A stretch of DNA of 64,000 bases from Streptomyces parvus (GCF_014648875.1 NZ_BMRY01000006.1:310001-374000), one strand, 5' to 3'. Positions 24,536-33,445 are shown, counted from the stretch's first letter. A program made the numbers and translations. Notes: generated by a model not told the origin, from the sequence alone.

Positions 24536-25750
24536 ATGGACTTCGCATTCGACGCCCGTACCGAGGAGCTGCGGAGCAGGCTGCTCGCGTTCATGGACGA
24601 GCATGTGTACCCGGCCGAGCGGGTCGCCGAGGAGCAGCGGGCGCGGCTCGCCTCGCCGTGGGACACCCCGGCGGTCGTCGGGGAGCTGAAGGCCGAGGCC
24701 GGGCGGCAGGGGCTGTGGAACCTCTTCCTGCCCGACGCGGAGTACGGAGCGGGGCTGACGAACCTCCAGTACGCCCCGCTCGCGGAGATCACCGGACGCT
24801 CGCCGCACCTCGCGCCGACCGCGACGAACTGCGCCGCCCCGGACACCGGGAACATGGAGGTGCTGTTCCAGTTCGCCACCGAGGCGCAGAAGAAGCAGTG
24901 GCTGGAGCCGCTGCTCGCCGGGGAGATCCGCTCCGCGTTCGCGATGACGGAGCCGGACGTGGCCTCCTCGGACGCGACGAACATCGAGACGCGGATGATC
25001 CGGGACGGCGATGAATATGTCATCAACGGGCGGAAGTGGTACATCTCCGGGGCGATGAACCCGGACTGCGCGGTCTTCATCGTGATGGGCAAGACCGACC
25101 CGGACGGCGAGGACATCCGCCGCCAGCAGTCGATGATCCTGGTCCCCCGCGACACCCCGGGCGTCGAGGTGCGGCGCGCGATGCAGGTGTACGGGTACGA
25201 GGACCACTCCCACGGCGGCCACGCCGAGGTCGTCTTCCACGACGTGCGGGTGCCCGCGGCGAACCTGATCGGCGAGGAGGGCGGCGGTTTCGCCATCGCC
25301 CAGGCTCGGCTGGGCCCGGGCCGGATCCACCACTGCATGCGGCTGATCGGGATGGCGGAGCGGGCCATCGAGCTGATGTGCCGGCGGGCGGTGGCGCGTA
25401 CGGCGTTCGGCAAGCCGCTGGCCGCGCAGGGCGTCGTACAGAACTGGATCGCGGACGCCCGGGTCACGGTGGAGCAGTTGCGGCTGCTGGTGCTGAAGAC
25501 GGCCTGGCTGATGGACACCGTGGGCAACAAGGGCGCGCACACCGAGATCCAGGCCATCAAGATCGCCACCCCGCGCGCGGTGGTGGACATCCTGGACTCC
25601 GCGGTGCAGTTGTACGGCGCGGGCGGGGTGAGCCAGGACTTCCCGCTGGCGGAGCTGTGGGCCTCGGCGCGGACGCTGCGGCTGGCGGACGGTCCCGACG
25701 AGGTGCACCAGCGGTCGCTGGCCCGGCGGGAGATCAAGCGGTACGTGTGA
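24536..25750 (+). CDS. Acyl-CoA dehydrogenase, ACAD11-like
   Basis: 404 residues. FAD/substrate blocks are FAMTEPDVASSDATNIETR, INGRKWYISGAMNPDC and VPAANLIGEEGGGFAIAQ, with GPGRIHHCMR and the C-terminal QLYGAGGVSQDFPLAELWA. The sequence belongs to the ACAD10/11-like group, and its gene is in operon with the APH-fold kinase, so together they could process 4-hydroxyacyl-CoA via phosphorylation and elimination. The classical alternative is simple alpha,beta-dehydrogenation. The operon ends at a strong hairpin. Confidence 0.92.
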   Translation: MDFAFDARTEELRSRLLAFMDEHVYPAERVAEEQRARLASPWDTPAVVGELKAEAGRQGLWNLFLPDAEYGAGLTNLQYAPLAEITGRSPHLAPTATNCAAPDTGNMEVLFQFATEAQKKQWLEPLLAGEIRSAFAMTEPDVASSDATNIETRMIRDGDEYVINGRKWYISGAMNPDCAVFIVMGKTDPDGEDIRRQQSMILVPRDTPGVEVRRAMQVYGYEDHSHGGHAEVVFHDVRVPAANLIGEEGGGFAIAQARLGPGRIHHCMRLIGMAERAIELMCRRAVARTAFGKPLAAQGVVQNWIADARVTVEQLRLLVLKTAWLMDTVGNKGAHTEIQAIKIATPRAVVDILDSAVQLYGAGGVSQDFPLAELWASARTLRLADGPDEVHQRSLARREIKRYV

Positions 25751-25760
25751 CGGACGCGGT

Positions 25761-25798
25761 GCGGCCCCCTCCCGAGGTGCTCGTCGGGAGGGGGCCGC
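25761..25798 (+). terminator. Hairpin terminator after the acyl-CoA dehydrogenase
   Basis: A perfect 15-base-pair stem (25761-25775 with 25784-25798) begins 11 bases after the stop codon. It separates the operon from the convergent aminopeptidase gene. Confidence 0.85.
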
Positions 25799-25810
25799 GC
25801 CGTACACGCA

Positions 25811-25834
25811 CTCGCACTCGCACTCGCACTCGCA
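25811..25834 (+). repeat. Hexamer repeat (CTCGCA)4
   Basis: Four exact tandem copies of CTCGCA lie between the terminator and the aminopeptidase stop codon. A simple sequence repeat with no coding role. Confidence 0.9.
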
Positions 25835-25843
25835 CAGCAGGGC

Positions 25844-27181
25844 TCAGAAGGTGAGCTTCCAGCTGTCGATGTAGCCGGTGTCGTACCGGGCGACGTCCTG
25901 GACTCTGAGCCTCCAGGAGCCGTTGGCCACCTCACTGGAGGCGTTGACCGTGTACGTCGTGATGACGTTGTCGGCCGAGTCGCCGCTGCTGGAGTTCTTC
26001 AGCCGGTACGCGCTGCCGTCCGGGGCGAGCAGGTCCACGACGAGGTCGCCCCGGTAGGTGTGCTTGATGTCGACGCCGACCTGAAGTGCGGCCGGGGCGT
26101 TGCCCGTTCGTCCGGTGACCGCGACCGCCGAGGTGACCGCCGCTCCGGCGTCCGGGATGGCGACGTCGGTGGTGTTGCTGAACACGCCCTCGCCGGTGGG
26201 CGGTTCGCCGGTGCCGGACGAGAGGGTCCAGATGGCGTGGGCGGCGGCGTCGCTGTTGCGGTCCAGAGCGGTGTCGTTGACGTTGCTCAGGTTGTCGCAG
26301 GAGGAGTGGTAGCAGCGGTCGAAGGCCTGGCCCGCCGTTCCGCCCCACTTCTGCGCCTGGGCGGCGGACTTGGTGTTGCCCGCGCCGGTGAAGAGCCCCC
26401 CGACGGGGATGCCGACGTTCTTGAACGGGGCGTGGTCGGAGCGGCCGTCGCCCTCGATCTCGATCTCGGTGGGGACGTTCAGACCCGCGAAGTAGTCCTT
26501 GAAGGTCTTCTCGATGACCGGGTCGTCGTCGTAGACGAAGTAACCGGCGTTGGGCGAGCCGATCATGTCGAAGTTGAGATAGCCGGAGAGCTTGGAACGC
26601 TCGGCGGACGGCAGGTTGTTGACGTAGTACCGGGAGCCGATCAGGCCCAGCTCCTCCGCGCCCCACCAGGCGAACCGCAGATGCTTGTCGGGCTGGTGTC
26701 CGGCGCGGGAGACGGCGAGCGCGGTCTCCAGCACAGCGGCCGAGCCGGAGCCGTTGTCGTTGATCCCGGCGCCGGAGGAGACCGAGTCGAGGTGGGCCCC
26801 GGCCATCAGGACCTTGTTCGGGTCGCCGCCGGGCCAGTCGGCTATCAGGTTGTAGCCGGTGGCGCCGTTGGAGGTGAACTGCTGGAGCCTGGTGGTGTAT
26901 CCGGCCGCGTCGAGCTCGGCCTTCACGTAGTCGACGGACGCCTTGTAGCCGGGACGGCCGTGGGCGCGGTTGCCGCCGTTGTTCGCGGCGATCGTCGAGA
27001 GCTCCGAGAGGTGGGCCTTGACGTTGGCCAGGGAGATGTCGGGGGCTGCCGCGGCAGCCGCCCCGGCCGTCGGCGCTCCCGCTGCCTGGACGGCCGGCGC
27101 ACCGGCCCCCAGAGCGACGGAGAGAGCTACGGCGGCGACGGCCGCCGAGGATCTGCGCAGGGTGAAGCGGTTCGGTCTCAT
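25844..27181 (-). CDS. Secreted M28 aminopeptidase, SGAP-type, with C-terminal P domain
   Basis: 445 residues. A signal peptide (about 1-33) and an Ala-rich pro-segment precede a mature start at APDISLANVK (residue 46), as in S. griseus aminopeptidase. Two-zinc ligands are visible: GAHLDSVSSGAGINDNGSG (His and bridging Asp), the catalytic WWGAEELG, NFDMIGS and CYHSSCD. From about residue 333 a proprotein-convertase P domain follows (FSNTTDVAIPD to YIDSWKLTF). From memory the mature S. griseus enzyme lacks this part, so it is probably removed. The enzyme releases large hydrophobic N-terminal residues from peptides outside the cell. Confidence 0.95.
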   Translation of the reverse strand: MRPNRFTLRRSSAAVAAVALSVALGAGAPAVQAAGAPTAGAAAAAAPDISLANVKAHLSELSTIAANNGGNRAHGRPGYKASVDYVKAELDAAGYTTRLQQFTSNGATGYNLIADWPGGDPNKVLMAGAHLDSVSSGAGINDNGSGSAAVLETALAVSRAGHQPDKHLRFAWWGAEELGLIGSRYYVNNLPSAERSKLSGYLNFDMIGSPNAGYFVYDDDPVIEKTFKDYFAGLNVPTEIEIEGDGRSDHAPFKNVGIPVGGLFTGAGNTKSAAQAQKWGGTAGQAFDRCYHSSCDNLSNVNDTALDRNSDAAAHAIWTLSSGTGEPPTGEGVFSNTTDVAIPDAGAAVTSAVAVTGRTGNAPAALQVGVDIKHTYRGDLVVDLLAPDGSAYRLKNSSSGDSADNVITTYTVNASSEVANGSWRLRVQDVARYDTGYIDSWKLTF

Positions 27182-27502
27182 TCACGGGCTCCGGATTCCG
27201 TTGGGGACTGACGGAACGTGCGGGGGGTACCCGGCCGCGCGGTGCCCGGTCGGGTCCTGGAGCTGGCTGTGCGCGATGCGAGACCGATGCTCAAGGAAAT
27301 GACAGTGCTCCGTCAAGAGCGGAAACCGGACAGGTCCGTTCTATTAACGAACGGATCCCTCTCCATGGACGAACGGGCCTCTCCCCCGCGAACACCGGCG
27401 CCTCCGGAGGAGGCCGGACATACCTCATACGTCCAGATTCACCCCGCCCGGCGGGACGGGCCACTGGATCATCCCCCGGCGCGGGCGCCCCGGGACCGGG
27501 CT
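27182..27502. promoter_or_regulatory. Upstream region of the aminopeptidase, with inverted repeat
   Basis: This 321-base gap holds no gene I can support. TCCGTTC at 27335-27341 and GAACGGA at 27349-27355 form an inverted repeat around an AT-rich centre (TATTAAC). A further GAACGG half-site begins at 27371. On the minus strand AGGCCCGTTC (27380-27371) matches 9 of 10 positions of the AdpA consensus TGGCSNGWWY as I remember it. Regulation of a secreted protease by AdpA would be plausible but is inference. Confidence 0.35.
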
Positions 27503-28096
27503 CTACGGGCGCAGGGCCCGCAGCAGCAGGTCCGCGAGGTGGTCGGCGACCTCCTGACGGCTGAGCGGGCCGTCCGGTCGGTACCAGGTGGAGAGGTGGT
27601 GGACCGAACCGAAGTGGTAGTCGACGACCAGGTCGGCGGGGGTGGCGGAGGAGAACACGCCGCTGTTCTGCCCCTCCTCGATCAGCGCCCGGAAGCGCTC
27701 GTGGTAGCGGCGGCGCTCGACGCGCACCTGCTTGTTCTTCTCGGGGCTCAGGTGGTGCATGGAGCGGAAGAAGATCGCGGCGTCGTCGAGGTTGTCGATG
27801 GTCGTGACCACCACGTCGGCCGCCGCGTCACGCAGCCGCTGCTCGACGGGCGCCTCGGCGTCCGCGAAGGCGTCCAGGCGCTCCTGCTGGAGCCGCAGCA
27901 CCCGGGCGTAGACCTCCTGGAGCAGGTCCTCCTTGGAGCCGAAGTAGTGGTAGAGCGCCCCCTTGGTGACGCCCGCCGCCTCGACGATCTCCTGGACCGA
28001 GGTGCGGTCGTACCCGCGCTCGGCGAAGAGCCGGGTGGCGGCGGCCAGCAGCCTCTGGGGGACGGGAGTGCCGTTCTGGTCCGTCGCCTTGGCCAT
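27503..28096 (-). CDS. TetR family regulator of the SDR/acyl-CoA ligase operon
   Basis: 197 residues from MAKATDQNGTPVPQRLL with AAGGAAGG upstream. The helix-turn-helix is TSVQEIVEAAGVTKGALYHYFGSKEDLLQEVY (about residues 35-66). The C-terminal domain (AIFFRSMHHLSPEKNKQV) resembles acyl-CoA-responsive members. It is third in the operon after the SDR and the acyl-CoA ligase, 49 bases beyond the ligase stop. The operator CATACCGACCGGT lies before the first gene, so autoregulation of the whole operon is likely. Confidence 0.88.
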   Translation of the reverse strand: MAKATDQNGTPVPQRLLAAATRLFAERGYDRTSVQEIVEAAGVTKGALYHYFGSKEDLLQEVYARVLRLQQERLDAFADAEAPVEQRLRDAAADVVVTTIDNLDDAAIFFRSMHHLSPEKNKQVRVERRRYHERFRALIEEGQNSGVFSSATPADLVVDYHFGSVHHLSTWYRPDGPLSRQEVADHLADLLLRALRP

Positions 28097-28145
28097 GAGC
28101 CGCCACCTTCCTTTCGTACTGTGCGTGAGCTGTTTCGACGCTGTT

Positions 28146-29855
28146 CTAACGGAGGGAACGCAGTTCCCGCCTGAGGATCTTCCCACTCGCCGTCTTCGGC
28201 AGCTCGGTCAGGATCTCCACCTCGCGCGGATACTTGTACGCGGCGAGCCGTTCCTCGCAGTACGCGCCCAGCTCGCCGGGTTCCACCGAGGCCCCCGGGC
28301 GCAGACTCACGTACGCCCGGACCGTCTCCCCCCGGTAGGCGTCGGGCACGCCGACGACGGCCGCCTCCCGCACCGCCGGGTGGGTGTAGAGGACATCCTC
28401 CACCTCGCGGGGCCAGACCTTGAACCCGGAGGCGTTGATCATGTCCTTCTTGCGGTCCACGACGTACAGCCAGCCCGCCGCGTCCATGAACCCGATGTCA
28501 CCGGTGCGCAGCTCGCCGTCCGGGAAGGCGGCGGCGGTGGCCTCGGGGAGGTTCCAGTAGCCGGAGACGACCTGGGGGCCGCGCACCGCGATCTCGCCCT
28601 GCTCCCCGAAGGGCACCTCCCGCCCCTCCTCGTCGAGGATCCGGACGACGGTGTCGGGCCCGGGCACGCCGACGGAGAGCGTGCCGGAGACCGGGTCGAC
28701 GGGGGCTTCGTGCTCGGGCGGGACCGAGGCGCAGGGGGCGGTGCACTCGGTGAGCCCGTAGCCGTTGCGGATGTACGGGCCGAAGCCCGCGCGGAACTTC
28801 TCCACGAGCGCGGGCGGCAGGGGCGCGCCGCCGGAGGAGATCACCCGGAACGAGGCGAAGTGGTCCGGGGTGGCGTCCGGGTGCGCGGCCAGCGCCATGA
28901 AGGCGGTGGAGGGCCCGACGGTGTAGGCGGGGCGGTGGGCCGCGAAGGCCTCCAGGACGACGCCCGCCTCGAAGCGGTAGGCGAGAACGAGGGTGCCCGC
29001 GTTGGCGATGCAGGCGGTGAGCTCGCAGACCATGCCGGTGATGTGGAAGAGCGGGGCGAGCGCGAAGTAGGCGGAGCCCTCGGCGATCGGATGGCCGGTG
29101 CGCTGGCGTTCGGCGTTGACCATGATGTTGCCGTGGGCGTTCATCGCGCCCTTGGGGGTGCCGCTGGTGCCGGAGGTGTAGCTGATCAGCGCCACGTCCT
29201 CGGTGGTGAGACCGCGGTCCGCCGGGGCCGGGTGCCCGGCGCGGGCGGCGGTCAGCAGGTCGTCCGCGAGGTCGTCGGGGCCGGGGGCCGGGAGCCGTTC
29301 GAAGCCGAGGACGCGGGGGTCGTTCACGCTCTGGAGGTCCAGCTCGCAGGCGGTCAGCGCGATCCGGAGGTCCGGGGCGGCCGCCGCGGTGTCCCGGAGG
29401 TACGTCTCCCACGCCCGGTCCGAGCAGATCAGCGCGGTGACCCCGGCGTCGGCGAGGACGTGGCCGACCTCGCCCGCCTTGTACATCGGGTTGAGCGGTA
29501 CGACGGTGGCTCCCGCCTTCCACGCGCCGAGCAGCGCGAGGACGAAGTGCGGGCTGTTCTGGAGCATGATCGCGACCCGGTCGCCGCGGCGCAGCCCCCG
29601 GGCGGCGAGGTGCCCGGCCACCGAGCCGGACAGCTCGTCGGTCTCGCGGTAGCTCAGCCGTCCGTCGAAGTAGGCCAGGGCCGGGTGGTCCGGGGCCCGG
29701 CCCACGGCCGCCCGCCAGGCGTGCAGCACGGTCGGGGGCGGGGTGACGGGGGCGCGCTGGGCCTCGCTGAGCAGGGCGAGCCAGGGCCGGGCGGCGTAGA
29801 GGGAGCCGGCGGGGGCTCCGGGAGCCGGGGCACCGTCGGACGTCGGGTCACTCAT
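28146..29855 (-). CDS. AMP-binding acyl-CoA ligase
   Basis: 569 residues. Adenylation motifs: SYTSGTSGTPKGAMNAHGN (A3), PLFHITGMVCE, RNGYGLTECTAP (A5), ELRTGDIGFMDAAGWLYVVDRKKDMINASGFKV across A7-A8 (about 430-462), and the terminal lysine in PKTASGKILRREL. It activates a carboxylic acid to acyl-AMP then acyl-CoA. It overlaps the SDR gene by four bases (ATGA) and precedes the TetR gene. Chain length is not predictable; fatty acid or aromatic acid catabolism is the likely setting. Confidence 0.92.
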   Translation of the reverse strand: MSDPTSDGAPAPGAPAGSLYAARPWLALLSEAQRAPVTPPPTVLHAWRAAVGRAPDHPALAYFDGRLSYRETDELSGSVAGHLAARGLRRGDRVAIMLQNSPHFVLALLGAWKAGATVVPLNPMYKAGEVGHVLADAGVTALICSDRAWETYLRDTAAAAPDLRIALTACELDLQSVNDPRVLGFERLPAPGPDDLADDLLTAARAGHPAPADRGLTTEDVALISYTSGTSGTPKGAMNAHGNIMVNAERQRTGHPIAEGSAYFALAPLFHITGMVCELTACIANAGTLVLAYRFEAGVVLEAFAAHRPAYTVGPSTAFMALAAHPDATPDHFASFRVISSGGAPLPPALVEKFRAGFGPYIRNGYGLTECTAPCASVPPEHEAPVDPVSGTLSVGVPGPDTVVRILDEEGREVPFGEQGEIAVRGPQVVSGYWNLPEATAAAFPDGELRTGDIGFMDAAGWLYVVDRKKDMINASGFKVWPREVEDVLYTHPAVREAAVVGVPDAYRGETVRAYVSLRPGASVEPGELGAYCEERLAAYKYPREVEILTELPKTASGKILRRELRSLR

Positions 29856-30625
29856 GCTCCGCTCCCCTCCTCCCACTGCCGCTGGAGCCGGTTCATCCCG
29901 CGCATCCACCGGTCGGGGTCGGCGGCGCGGGCCTGGTAGTAGTCCGCCACCTCCGGGTGCGGCAGGACCAGGAAGCGGTCGGCGTCCATCGCCTCGAAGA
30001 GGGCGTCGGCGACGGCGTCCGGCTCGATGGCGCCGGGGGCGAGGACCAGCTCGCCGGCCGATCCGGCGGCGGTGAGCATGTCGGTGCGGACGCCCTGCGG
30101 ACAGATCGCGTGGACCTTGATCCCGCGGTGGCGGTAGGTGAGCGAGAGCCACTCGGCGAAGGCCACCGCCCCGTGCTTGGTGACGCTGTACGGGGCCGCG
30201 CCGATCATCGTCAGCAGTCCGGCGGCGGACGCGGTGGTGACGAACCGCCCGCTGCCGCGCTCCAGCCAGTCCGGCAGAAGGGCCCTGGCCGCGCGGACGT
30301 GGGCCATCACGTTGACGTCCCAGGCGGCGGCCCAGACGTCCTCGTCGGCGAACGCGTCACCGGGCGAGGCCAGGCCCGCGTTGGCGCAGTAGACGTCGAC
30401 CGTGCCGTCCAGCGCCTCCCGGGCCGCGTCCACGATCCCCGAGGCGTCCCCGGCGACGGCGGTGCCGCCGATCTCCTTCGCGAGCGGTTCGATCCGCGCG
30501 AGGTCGAGGTCGTTGACGACGACCCGCGCCCCTCGGCCGGCGAACCTGCGGGCCAGAGCGGCTCCGATGCCGCCTCCGGCCCCCGTGACCACCACACCGG
30601 CGCCCTGCACCGTACCCATCGTCAT
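29852..30625 (-). CDS. SDR family oxidoreductase
   Basis: 257 residues from MTMGTVQGAGV (GGAGAGG upstream favours 30625 over the ATG at 30619). NAD(P) motif TGAGGGIG, then NDLD (Asp preferring NAD), CANAG, and the catalytic triad region S in TTASAAG with YSVTKHG. It is the first gene of the SDR/acyl-CoA ligase/TetR operon and probably oxidises a hydroxy intermediate of the same pathway. The substrate is unknown. Confidence 0.9.
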   Translation of the reverse strand: MTMGTVQGAGVVVTGAGGGIGAALARRFAGRGARVVVNDLDLARIEPLAKEIGGTAVAGDASGIVDAAREALDGTVDVYCANAGLASPGDAFADEDVWAAAWDVNVMAHVRAARALLPDWLERGSGRFVTTASAAGLLTMIGAAPYSVTKHGAVAFAEWLSLTYRHRGIKVHAICPQGVRTDMLTAAGSAGELVLAPGAIEPDAVADALFEAMDADRFLVLPHPEVADYYQARAADPDRWMRGMNRLQRQWEEGSGA

Positions 30626-30659
30626 CCCGCCTCTCCGATCCGGCTGCACCGGCAGACTA

Positions 30660-30672
30660 ACCGGTCGGTATG
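30660..30672 (-). promoter_or_regulatory. TetR-type operator of the SDR/acyl-CoA ligase/TetR operon
   Basis: On the minus strand this reads CATACCGACCGGT, then TAG. The core ACCG-AC-CGGT is a palindrome. It lies 35 bases before the SDR start codon. The 13-mer is identical at the molybdopterin oxidoreductase gene (48866-48878) and differs by one base at 23447-23459. Confidence 0.52.
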
Positions 30673-30826
30673 TGATCGGGAAGGGGTCGGTCCGCGATCG
30701 GGAAGGACCTGGGCGGGGTACGGCGGGCGGCTCGGGGAATCGGCGCGGCCCAGGTCGTTCCGCGCGGCCCCGGCCCGCGCTAGCGTGCGTGGCCATGACA
30801 GTCGGCGCGATCATGGAGGTAGCGGA

Positions 30827-32101
30827 ATGAGCCTGTCCCGACGTGGTGTGCTGGCCGCGGGAGGCGCGATGGGAGCGCTCGCGGCGACGGCGGCCGGCAC
30901 CGGCCCCGCCTCCGCCGCCCCCGGGCGCGGCCCGGGGCACGGGCGCGGCCGGGTGCGTACCGGCTTCGACCGGCTGGCGGCCGACGGCTACCGGCTGCTG
31001 CGGGGCCAGAAGGTCGGGGTCGTCACCAACCCGACCGGCATCACCGCCGACGTCCGGCACATCGTCGATGTGATGCACCCGGACGAGCGGGTGAACCTGA
31101 CCGCCGTGTTCGGCCCCGAGCACGGGTTCCGGGGCACCGCGCAGGCGGGCGGCTCCGAGGGCCGGTACGACGACCCGGCGACCGGGCTGCCGGTCTACGA
31201 CACGTACCTGAAGAGCGGGCAGGACCTCGCGGACATCTTCACCGCGTCGGGCGTGGACACGGTCGTCTTCGACATCCAGGACGCGGGTGCGCGCTTCTAC
31301 ACGTACATCTGGACGCTGTACGACTGCATGGAGGCGGCGGCGCTCGCGGGCAAGCGGCTCGTCGTCCTGGACCGGCCGAACCCGGTGACCGGGCGGGCGG
31401 CGCTGGGCCCGGTGCTGGACCCGGCGTTCGCGACGTTCGTCGGCCGCCGGGAGATCGCCCAGGCGCACGGGATGACGGTGGCGGAGCTGGCGCTGTTCTT
31501 CAACGCGGAGTTCCTGCACGAGAATCCGGTGCGGCTGGACGTGGTGACGATGTCGGGGTGGCGGCGCTCGGACTTCTTCGACGACACCGGGCTGCCGTGG
31601 GTGCCGCCGAGCCCGAACATGCCGACGCCCGAGACGGCTCTCGTCTACTCCGGCACCTGCCTGTTCGAGGGCACGAACCTCTCCGAGGGCCGGGGCACCA
31701 CGCGCCCCTTCGAACTCCTCGGCGCGGAGGGCATCGACCACCGCTGGGCGGCCGCGGCGAACGCGCTGGAGCTGCCCGGGGTCGCCTTCCGGGAGGCGTA
31801 CTTCGCGCCGACGTTCTCCAAGTTCCAGGGCAAGACGGTGGGCGGGGTCCAGCTCCACGTCCAGGACCGGGAGGTCTTCGACCCCGTCCGCACCGGCATC
31901 GCCCTGCTGGTGACGGCGAAGCGGACGTGGAGCGGCTTCGCCTGGCGGCCGGACAACTGGATCGACAAGCTCACCGGGAACACCCGGGTCCGCACGATGA
32001 TCGACGCGGGCGCGGACACGGACGAGGTCGTACGGGCCTGGCAGCGGGACCTGTCGGCGTTCCGGGCGAAGCGGCGGAGGTATCTGCGGTACGGGGGGTA
32101 G
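30827..32101 (+). CDS. NamZ-like exo-beta-N-acetylmuramidase (DUF1343)
   Basis: 424 residues with GGAGGT ribosome site. A twin-arginine signal (SLSRRGVLAAGGAMGALAA) suggests Tat export. Family blocks are VVTNPTGIT, VFGPEHGFRG, VFDIQDAGARFYTYIWTL, DRPNPVTG, WVPPSPNMPTPETALVYSG and GTNLSEGRGTTRPFE. These define DUF1343, shown in other bacteria to be the exo-muramidase NamZ (glycoside hydrolase type) that releases terminal MurNAc. Expected outside the cell in wall turnover or predation of Gram-positive peptidoglycan. Single gene. Confidence 0.9.
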   Translation: MSLSRRGVLAAGGAMGALAATAAGTGPASAAPGRGPGHGRGRVRTGFDRLAADGYRLLRGQKVGVVTNPTGITADVRHIVDVMHPDERVNLTAVFGPEHGFRGTAQAGGSEGRYDDPATGLPVYDTYLKSGQDLADIFTASGVDTVVFDIQDAGARFYTYIWTLYDCMEAAALAGKRLVVLDRPNPVTGRAALGPVLDPAFATFVGRREIAQAHGMTVAELALFFNAEFLHENPVRLDVVTMSGWRRSDFFDDTGLPWVPPSPNMPTPETALVYSGTCLFEGTNLSEGRGTTRPFELLGAEGIDHRWAAAANALELPGVAFREAYFAPTFSKFQGKTVGGVQLHVQDREVFDPVRTGIALLVTAKRTWSGFAWRPDNWIDKLTGNTRVRTMIDAGADTDEVVRAWQRDLSAFRAKRRRYLRYGG

Positions 32102-32114
32102 GGCCTCTGCCGGG

Positions 32115-32600
32115 TCAGGCTGCCGTGAGGCCGAGGTCGCCGAGGTGCTCGCCGTCGTCGGTGAGGCCCCGCCTGCGGTAGCCGAGCCCGAGGCGGAACT
32201 CCTCGGAGCCGCCCTCTCCGGGCTTCCAGGTCAGGGGCGAGACCGTCCCGCCGTGCCCCCGGATCTCCTCGTTGACCGCCCCGACGGCGAACCGCCCGTA
32301 GCCCTGGCCCTGCTCACCGGCGGCGACGGCGAGCCGCCAGAGCACGGAGCGGGGCGGGGCGTCCGGCACCCCGGCGTCGAAGTCGAACGGCAGATCGACG
32401 TACGCCATCACGAAGCCGACGGCACGCTCCCCGTCACAGATCGGCCGGGGTCAGGCGAGGCCGGGATGCATACAAGCCTCGGCCGGGGGCCGTGCGACCC
32501 GGGAGACGAACCTGCGCTGCTCGGGCGCCACTTCCAGCCGACAGGCGTCGAGCACATTGCCGGCGGTGATCTTTTCGAGGCGCGGTCGAGCTGTTGTCAT
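32115..32600 (-). pseudogene. GNAT acetyltransferase interrupted by one in-frame stop codon
   Basis: Reading from the ATG at 32600 gives MTTARPRLEKITAGNVLDAC and so on to HPGLA at codon 49. Codon 50 is TGA (32453-32451). The same frame continues as PRPICDGERAVGFVMAYVD through an acetyl-CoA site (GYGRFAV) to the natural end GDLGLTAA. Related acetyltransferases have Trp at this position (LAWPR), so a single TGG to TGA change explains the break. Total length would be 161 residues, normal for the family. Either a recent nonsense mutation or a sequencing error; internal starts at the VMAYVD methionine would lack the N-terminal third. Confidence 0.82.
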
Positions 32601-32824
32601 GCGGGAACGGGACCGTATCGACGCCGGGGGAATTCGCCATCCGCGCAAGGCGTGCACGCCCGCGCACCACCAGCCCGTGCGCCGCTCCGCTTCCGCCCGT
32701 GGCACCCCGCCCCACATGGGGATTCTCGGCCAATGGACGGATTTCATCTTTCGATGGAGCCGAAACGGGCAGGCGTACGTCCATTCCATGACGTCCAAGG
32801 ACGAGCGACGGAGGTGGCGGTGTC

Positions 32825-33439
32825 ATGGCCGGTTTCCGGAGTCTTGCGAGACAGGTCCGAGATCCGCGGGGTGATCTGGCCCTGCGGCGGTATTCGCTGC
32901 GGAAGTGTTTGGAGCGGTTCGCCCCGTACGGGCACCGGGCGACCTGGGACCATCTGTGCGCCCGGCACGGGATCGGCCCCGAGGACCGGGAGCCCGATCC
33001 GGCGCGTCTGATGCGCGCGCTGGACGAGCTGGAGGAGGCGCGGGCGGTCTGGCTCGCGTACGAGGCGGGGTTCGCGGAGCGGCGGCGTCGCGAGAAGCAC
33101 GCGGGGCTGCGGCGGCCCGGCGCGTTCGACGACTGGCACCGGCGCACCTGGGGCGGTCACGGGGTGGCCCGCTGCACCGACCCCGGCGTCCATCCCACGG
33201 AGCCGCTCGCGGAGGTCCTGCGCCGCCTGATCGCGGCTCTCGGCTCCGGTCCCGGCTCGGCCTGTCCGGTCTGCGCGGGCACCGGCATCGAGTGGCGGCA
33301 GGAGCGGGGCGAGGAGCCGTGGGCGGGCCCGGTGTGCACGGGCTGCGGGATCGCGGTACCGCAGCCCGCCCTGACCGACCGCACGCTGGCCAGGGCCCGG
33401 CTGCCACGGCACCGGAGGCCGGCGGCGGCGGCCGCCTGA
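32825..33439 (+). CDS. Hypothetical protein with C-terminal zinc-ribbon-like cysteines
   Basis: 204 residues, GGAGGTGG ribosome site. The N-terminal half is Arg-rich and helical (SLRKCLERFAPYGHRATWD). Near the C-terminus CPVCAGTG and VCTGCG form two CxxC pairs resembling a DnaJ-type zinc ribbon. I do not recognise the family. No operon partners: the broken GNAT gene lies divergently upstream and soxR ends seven bases after the stop, convergently. Confidence 0.72.
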   Translation: MAGFRSLARQVRDPRGDLALRRYSLRKCLERFAPYGHRATWDHLCARHGIGPEDREPDPARLMRALDELEEARAVWLAYEAGFAERRRREKHAGLRRPGAFDDWHRRTWGGHGVARCTDPGVHPTEPLAEVLRRLIAALGSGPGSACPVCAGTGIEWRQERGEEPWAGPVCTGCGIAVPQPALTDRTLARARLPRHRRPAAAAA

Positions 33440-33445
33440 CGTGTA

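Noticed and set aside
25811..25834. CRISPR-like array
   Set aside because: The CTCGCA hexamers have no spacers. No cas genes are present anywhere in the window.
30626..31858. Long in-frame N-terminal extension of the SDR protein on the minus strand
   Set aside because: The extension is antisense to the NamZ-like gene and has no family similarity. The SDR starts at the ribosome site before 30625.
32451..32453. TGA in the GNAT gene as a selenocysteine codon
   Set aside because: The expected residue is Trp, no downstream selenocysteine insertion stem is evident, and GNAT enzymes do not use selenocysteine.
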